This document shows, piece by piece, positions 52,763-64,000 of a stretch of DNA of 64,000 bases; position 1 is the first letter of the stretch; every line of letters begins with the position of its first letter. Below the pieces are notes generated by a model that saw only the letters and a list, made by a program, of their open reading frames with translations, had not been told where the DNA came from and ran no database searches. Origin of the DNA: Glandiceps talaboti (Eukaryota; Hemichordata; Enteropneusta; Spengelidae). The stretch is from contig NC_135564.1 in assembly GCF_964340395.1 (NCBI RefSeq), forward strand, positions 13,594,012 to 13,658,011, read 5' to 3'. Both the position numbers and the translations under genes were made by a program.

Positions 52763-55700
52763 GTAAGGACAAATTACCAATTTATTTATTGTCTGATAAG
52801 TTTATAGTGAGAATTAATCGTTCGCCATGTTACACTGACATGATCGTCAGTGAACCGTTGGACATTGTGTGATAAAACCCACACTACGGAGTACGTACCT
52901 ACACTCTAACGGTAAAGTATAACACGGTTACGATTTTGATTTTTGCTGTATTGAGTGAATATTTGCTTGCTAATTGTGCACTTTAACGTAGCGAAGATTT
53001 GATCGCATCCTAAAACACTAGGCGGTCAGTGCGCATTTGTAAGTAGGACAGGACTGTGCCAACTTTTTGTTTTGTTGTCAAACGATAGGAGATTGCACTG
53101 GAGGTGACAGGATGATGTATTACTGAGCGCTGGTGATGACAGTGACACATGTGCACAGTGGTGCAACTGTGCATTTATACAGCGACAGTATTACCAGCAT
53201 ATATATGAAATAATTATTTTATTATCCGATACCATGAAGTTTACCAGCCTATGTTTATAAAATTAGCGATACGAAAATAATCAGAAAATATTGTATATAT
53301 TATATACACTATATGTACCAGCAAGGTTTACAATTCAGTGACCGACAAGCCACCTCTAGTCATGCCTAAAATATAATTTCGTATTACAGTATTTAGAAGC
53401 TGAAAATGTCTGATGCCAAGCCCCAAAGCGACTACTGGCATTTGACCGTGTCAAAAATGTCTTAAAAGAACGATTTCTAGAGGGGAAAAGCCTGCATGAC
53501 AGGAAATGTAATGAAACTAATTGGAGAGTGAATCATCTCTTTGTAATGTACAATGGTTACCATTTTTCTTTGTTTGATCATAGACAGAGTACTTCTACTG
53601 TCTCTGATGGTCCAGTCACACTAAGTAGACAAGTTGATGGTACGTCACATACTTCACCTTAATTGGATGTCTTACTTTTTGCTCTGGTGGTCTTGAGCTG
53701 ATTGTAAACTAAAAAAAGTGAACCATTTACTGAGTAATGTCATGTGGTTAGGTGAAACTTTTGTCACATTTTCACTTCTGTTAGCATAGAATCAATTTTA
53801 CTATTGTATGATTTAATTTTCCCTATGGTCAAGGTCAGTGCACAGCCTAAAGGCTTATAACAGATATTCTTTTTCCCAGGGAAAATAGCATGGAGACTAT
53901 CTTCATGAAAGTCTGAAGTCCAATTGTATTAAACATGTACAATGTAGTATTTACTAATTTAGTAGTACAGATGACAAATATTGCGTATCACGGCTCAAAT
54001 ATACTAAACATGTATGCTTGCAGTTGGTAGCCAGATTTAGCCAAGTGAGCTGTTTCAGTTATGATTTTCTATAATTTTCATTGGTTTTAAACCATGGATG
54101 TATTGGACTCTTCTCCCCTACCACTTTGGTCGTCTAGATACAATGTTAGGTCGCTGTGCCCTAGACTATGGCATATATAATAATATATTGAGCCCATGCT
54201 CATACAGAAGTAGTAACAGGCTGTTCTTGTTTTATTGTGAATTTGTAATGCTGTCAAATTTGCGATAGTAGATTTTTTTTTTACAGGAATTAAACTACGT
54301 TCACTTGTAGTACTCATTTTGGTTGAATTGTATAGTTCAAGCAGATGTTTGCTAAAATACATCCATGGTTACAGCTAAAATGTACTTGGCTGATTTGATG
54401 TACGACATTGTAGCAAAACCTCAAACCTCTTTACAGCAACTGTACAAGATGTACATGCCATCAGAAAAATATACAAAGGCTTTCAAAATGATGGATGATG
54501 ATGATGCAGTTATCCTCGTCATCACTTGTACTTCAATGTACATGTATGTGTAATTGGAGAATATGTATTGAGTAGTTACAACTACTTGGGCTGTGATGAC
54601 ATCATTATTACTTGTGATGGCATACAGTTGTAGAAAATGTACAATTGTACAGTCCACAGTTATTTTAATAGGTTCTAGTTAAGTATGATGACATCATTGT
54701 TACTTGGACTACATTTTACATGTAGCTGTCCTTTGTTGTATTACTTACAGCTACATGTACTGGGGCTGTACATCTGATGATATTATAACATGTAGAAAAG
54801 GTACAATTGTACAGTCCACAGCTACTTTGGCTGTATTTAGTATGATGCCATCATTATTACTTGAACTACTCGTATATGTAGCTGTATCTAATATGTACAT
54901 GTACTCAGTTACAGCTACATGTACTGGGGCTGTTAAAGTGTGATGATATTATGAGATGTATAAAATGTACAATTGTACAATGATCCACAGCTATTTGGGC
55001 TTATTTTAAGTATAATGGCATCTTTATTACTTGGACTCTATGTAGTCGGTAGAATATCATTATGTACATTGTACTCAGTTACAGCTACATGTACTTGGCT
55101 TGTAAGTGTGACGATATTATTACTTGTATAAAATGTACCACTTAAAGTGCAAATGTGTTGAAGTATATGATAGACTAGATGCTATGAGTCACCACAGATG
55201 TTAATTCCCATAAGCAGTATTTGCAATAATGATGGTACGTTTAAGTGTAATCAAGCTTAGTTCCACTGTCATTTTAACAAATTTGCCTACTTATTTTACT
55301 AAGTTTTAGTATAATAGAACCAGATTTGATTCCGCTATTTTGAAGGAAACCCTGATGTGAAAGTAGCTACTTTTTTAAAAATGGCTTCTATTTTAAAGAA
55401 AACCTAACCTCACTGGAATCATGATTCTCTGCACATGGTTGGAATTTTCATCTGTCGAGTGAAAGGACAGTGTCAGACTAGGATTGAAATTTTGGTGTGG
55501 AAAACAGTCGTCAGTGAGAGCTGTAGAGAAATTTGATCATGAAAAAAAAGAATGGTCTTACATTTATTTAAACCCTTTCGTTCACTGATACTGTGATAGA
55601 TACATGTGTTCATTAGTAATCCAAAATCATAAAAATCAAACGTGTGTGTAAACATTATAAAATACAAAATACAATTTGTAATCACGCAAATGTATTTCCC

Positions 55701-56747
55701 TGATAATAGAGATGAAATTGAATATTTATTTAAAATTACTGTATATCTTCAATTTGTTAAACATACTGCAAAACAATCAAATCTGTAACCTATACTATAC
55801 CAGCCATAGATGTGAAGTAGTCAATCATTCTAAAATGATGTTATACCTTTCAATGATTGAAGGTAACCATGGCAATTTATGAGGAGCGAGTCCGTTTGTT
55901 CGTGGGCTAATTCTGTTCCATTCCCTTCTCATTACACAGTAACCATTCAGTCAACTTTTCGGTCAACTTTCAGCAAACAGTGAGATCAAAGTGTGTGTTG
56001 AAAATATGATGACTATCAGGTTACAGAGGGTAGCAAGTAGCACATTAATCACCATATAAAAGAATAATGCCACAACTAGGGGCTACTGTGGTATCACAAT
56101 GAACAATTTAGGTCTATAAATCTTGTCATTGTGATACCCATAGCATCATGTATGCATAGTCTTGTAGAAAGCCAGTAGGTTGATATTACACTGAATTTGC
56201 TACCCACACAATAATCTGACTTCAGTTCATTCTATGTGCCATAGTTATGTTGCTAGGTGTTCTGTTGGCCACAAAGTGTCCTTCATATAATAGTTACAGA
56301 AAAGTAGTAAATGCAAAGGCAGACATTCAGCAAACACCATGGTATATATTTGTACTGCTTAGTATGAAAATAGATATACAGGAAGTTGGTGTCTGGAATT
56401 TTCAATATGCTGGCTTGACCCTTAGTGCGAATCAGCTTTCATTTCTGCCAATCTGGTTAAAATCTGGTGTTGGAATACGTCTCAATTCCATATTTACTTC
56501 TATTGCCTTCATTTATTGTCGGGTTTTTTTTTGATATTTTGTTCTGAGAATGAGTGCCTTCAGGAAGAAAGTAATCATCACTCTTTGAACAACAAAATAA
56601 AAAACTAACGACAATATAGGAAAGGGTTGGAGATGTAAATAAAGGAATCTCTCCATATGCATATACCTACATCAGATTTTAATCAGATTGGTATTTTCCT
56701 AAAATGTATTTCAAATGTAGGTATTTATAAACATGCTTACACACATG

Positions 56748-56777
56748 CATGCACACACACACACATATGCACGCATG

Positions 56778-56839
<62 letters not shown>

Positions 56840-56915
56840 CGTGCACGCACGCATGCACACACAGATGCACAATACACACACACACACATACGCACACATG
56901 CACACACAATACACA
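56748..56915. repeat. (AC)n microsatellite
   Basis: A main run of about 55-60 bp plus interrupted ACACAC/GCACGC blocks. Confidence 0.95.
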
Positions 56916-57010
56916 TACACAGAACTATAGTCGCAGCCAATATTATAGTATACATGTACATGTATGTATGCTACATCATGGTAATGTGAAGATGAATACA
57001 AGTCCAATGT

Positions 57011-57109
57011 TAGCCCAGAGACTTGTCTTGGTGTTACTTAGTATCTCAAGAAGCTCTTGGTGTTGAGAGCTTCTGGAGATAGTGAAATCAAGACAAGTCT
57101 CTGGGCTAG
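57011..57109. repeat. ~43-47 bp arm foldback
   Basis: TAGCCCAGAGACTTGTCTTG ... AGAAGCTCT and its complement are separated by about 9 nt, with a small indel in the arms. It resembles the other snap-back elements in the window. Confidence 0.82.
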
Positions 57110-57437
57110 TCTGATGTTGAACTAGGGATTAAAATGTGATTGTGATTTCAGTTATCTGCCAAAGCTGTAGAAAAGTTGAAACAAATTTCCAAAATGAGAG
57201 ATGATCCAAAGGAATCCTTATGTAGATAGTTATTCCAATACTGGTAAACATTACAGTTTAGGTGTATTCACTTACAATTGTAATTACTTGTAATTGGTCC
57301 AAGTACTTGAATGATGTATGGCATGGTTATCTAAGCAAGAATTTAAAACACTGGTTAGTGTTTCTTGTTATTTTTCAGTAACTGTGTTTATTTGTCTGGG
57401 CTTATATTTGAACAGTGTGAAGTGGATCTACAGCTAA

Positions 57438-63386
<5,949 letters not shown>

Positions 63387-63565
63387 GTAAGTTTACAGTG
63401 TAATATAGAAAACAGAGTTCGTAGTAAAAGCTGCTGTCGGTCAGAATAGGTAAGTGTAATATATGTAACAGAGTTCGTGGTAAAAGCTACCATCAGTCCA
63501 AACATGTAAGTTTGCAGTGTAATATAGATAACAGAGTTTGTAGTAAAAGCTGCCGTCAGTCCAAC
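63387..63565. repeat. ~56-63 bp array repeating the CCDC102 exon 6 donor
   Basis: Three units each begin with GTAAGT, at 63387 (true donor), 63450 and 63506. They continue with GTGTAATATA, AACAGAGTTCGTAGTAAAAG and CTGCCGTCAGTCC motifs. Confidence 0.9.
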
Positions 63566-64000
63566 TACAAAGTTGATGAACTAGGTAGGAGATATGGACT
63601 CAAGATATAATAAAGGGTAATGGGATTGAAAAGTTAATAAGTACATCTGTCTTTGTTAAAAATTACTTTATTTCCAATATTTCAGGCACACAGAGATGGT
63701 TACTTCGGGGTTGGGGGAGGAAGGGGTTGGAGGGGGGGGGGGGGGTATTTGCACCTAGCAATCATCCAAGACACAAGCATTCCTTCACTGCTCCAGTGCT
63801 ATTCCCTGTAGAAGGCCATCAATGTGTGGCCGAAATGTTGAAATAAAGTAATTTACCGATGACAAACAGACCTGTGTGCTTTCAAACCATTATATAACAC
63901 TAACAGTTATACCTTAGCATCTAATCGTCAAGCCTTTCTCACAAGATCTCGCGTGAGGAATTGCATCCATAGCAACCAAGTGAGGGTGGTCAAGCCGAAT
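63566..64000. other. Window end, CCDC102 intron with simple repeats
   Basis: A G-run occurs near 63732-63747. A motif GGCCGAAATGTTGAAATAAA (63830-63849) resembles a conserved 3'-end word of some metazoan retroelements. No exon recognised. Confidence 0.5.

Larger units (their letters stand above)
52763..57378. other. Upstream region of CCDC102 with diverged repeats
   Basis: Positions of about 54540-55140 hold three to four diverged copies of a ~190-bp unit with GTACAATTGTACAGTCCACA and AGTTACAGCTACATGTACT words. The remainder shows no supported exon. Confidence 0.6.

Noticed and set aside
54365-54553. 62-codon open frame with an Asp run
   Set aside because: It overlaps the diverged ~190-bp repeats and has no splice or homology support.
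63688-63760. Possible next CCDC102 exon after an AATATTTCAG acceptor
   Set aside because: The frame runs into a poly-Gly G-tract and a stop with no coiled-coil character; the true exon is probably outside the window.

Overview
This is a 64 kb piece of AT-rich animal (eukaryotic) genomic DNA. Its genes have many short exons with GT-AG junctions, introns of about 0.3-2.5 kb, and abundant microsatellites, minisatellites and small inverted-repeat transposons. Five protein-coding genes can be rebuilt exon by exon; four appear complete and one runs off the right end. In order they are PFDN4 (-, prefoldin subunit 4), TMX3 (+, ER thioredoxin-related transmembrane protein 3), a DSE/DSEL-type dermatan sulfate epimerase (-), TANGO6 (+) and CCDC102A/B (+, partial). 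All five are close to their vertebrate counterparts in length and motifs. In human, DSEL, TMX3 and CCDC102B lie together on 18q22, while CCDC102A and TANGO6 lie on 16q. The window therefore looks like the pre-duplication version of that linkage group, which suits an invertebrate deuterostome such as a hemichordate or amphioxus, although a lophotrochozoan cannot be excluded.

Layout. Positions 1-8650 hold no recognisable gene: a long (CT)n tract, (TA)n tracts around a perfect 69-bp-arm palindrome that contains a hammerhead-ribozyme-like motif, and a 61-68 bp tandem array abutting the PFDN4 stop codon. PFDN4 (8658-11560) and TMX3 (11840-24749) are divergent with 279 bp between their start codons. 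The last PFDN4 intron has the hallmarks of a U12-type AT-AC intron. A 9 kb convergent interval (24750-33905) is full of satellites, including a 62-bp array of about 15 copies, and MITEs. The epimerase gene (33906-40163) and TANGO6 (40727-50841) are again divergent, 563 bp apart. A 6.6 kb interval leads to CCDC102 (57447 to beyond the end), whose 5' UTR exon may lie near 52.6 kb.

The genes do not form one pathway. TMX3 is an ER oxidoreductase, the epimerase makes iduronate in dermatan sulfate in the ER/Golgi lumen, TANGO6 is linked to secretory organisation and RNA polymerase II import, PFDN4 belongs to the cytosolic prefoldin chaperone, and CCDC102 is a coiled-coil protein. The most distinctive structural theme is that several tandem repeats and decayed copies sit directly on exon-intron boundaries and contain pieces of exons or splice sites: TMX3 exons 4, 6, 9 and 14, TANGO6 exons 3 and 7, and CCDC102 exon 6. 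The window also holds short inverted-repeat transposon families, one with recognisable 5-bp target duplications.
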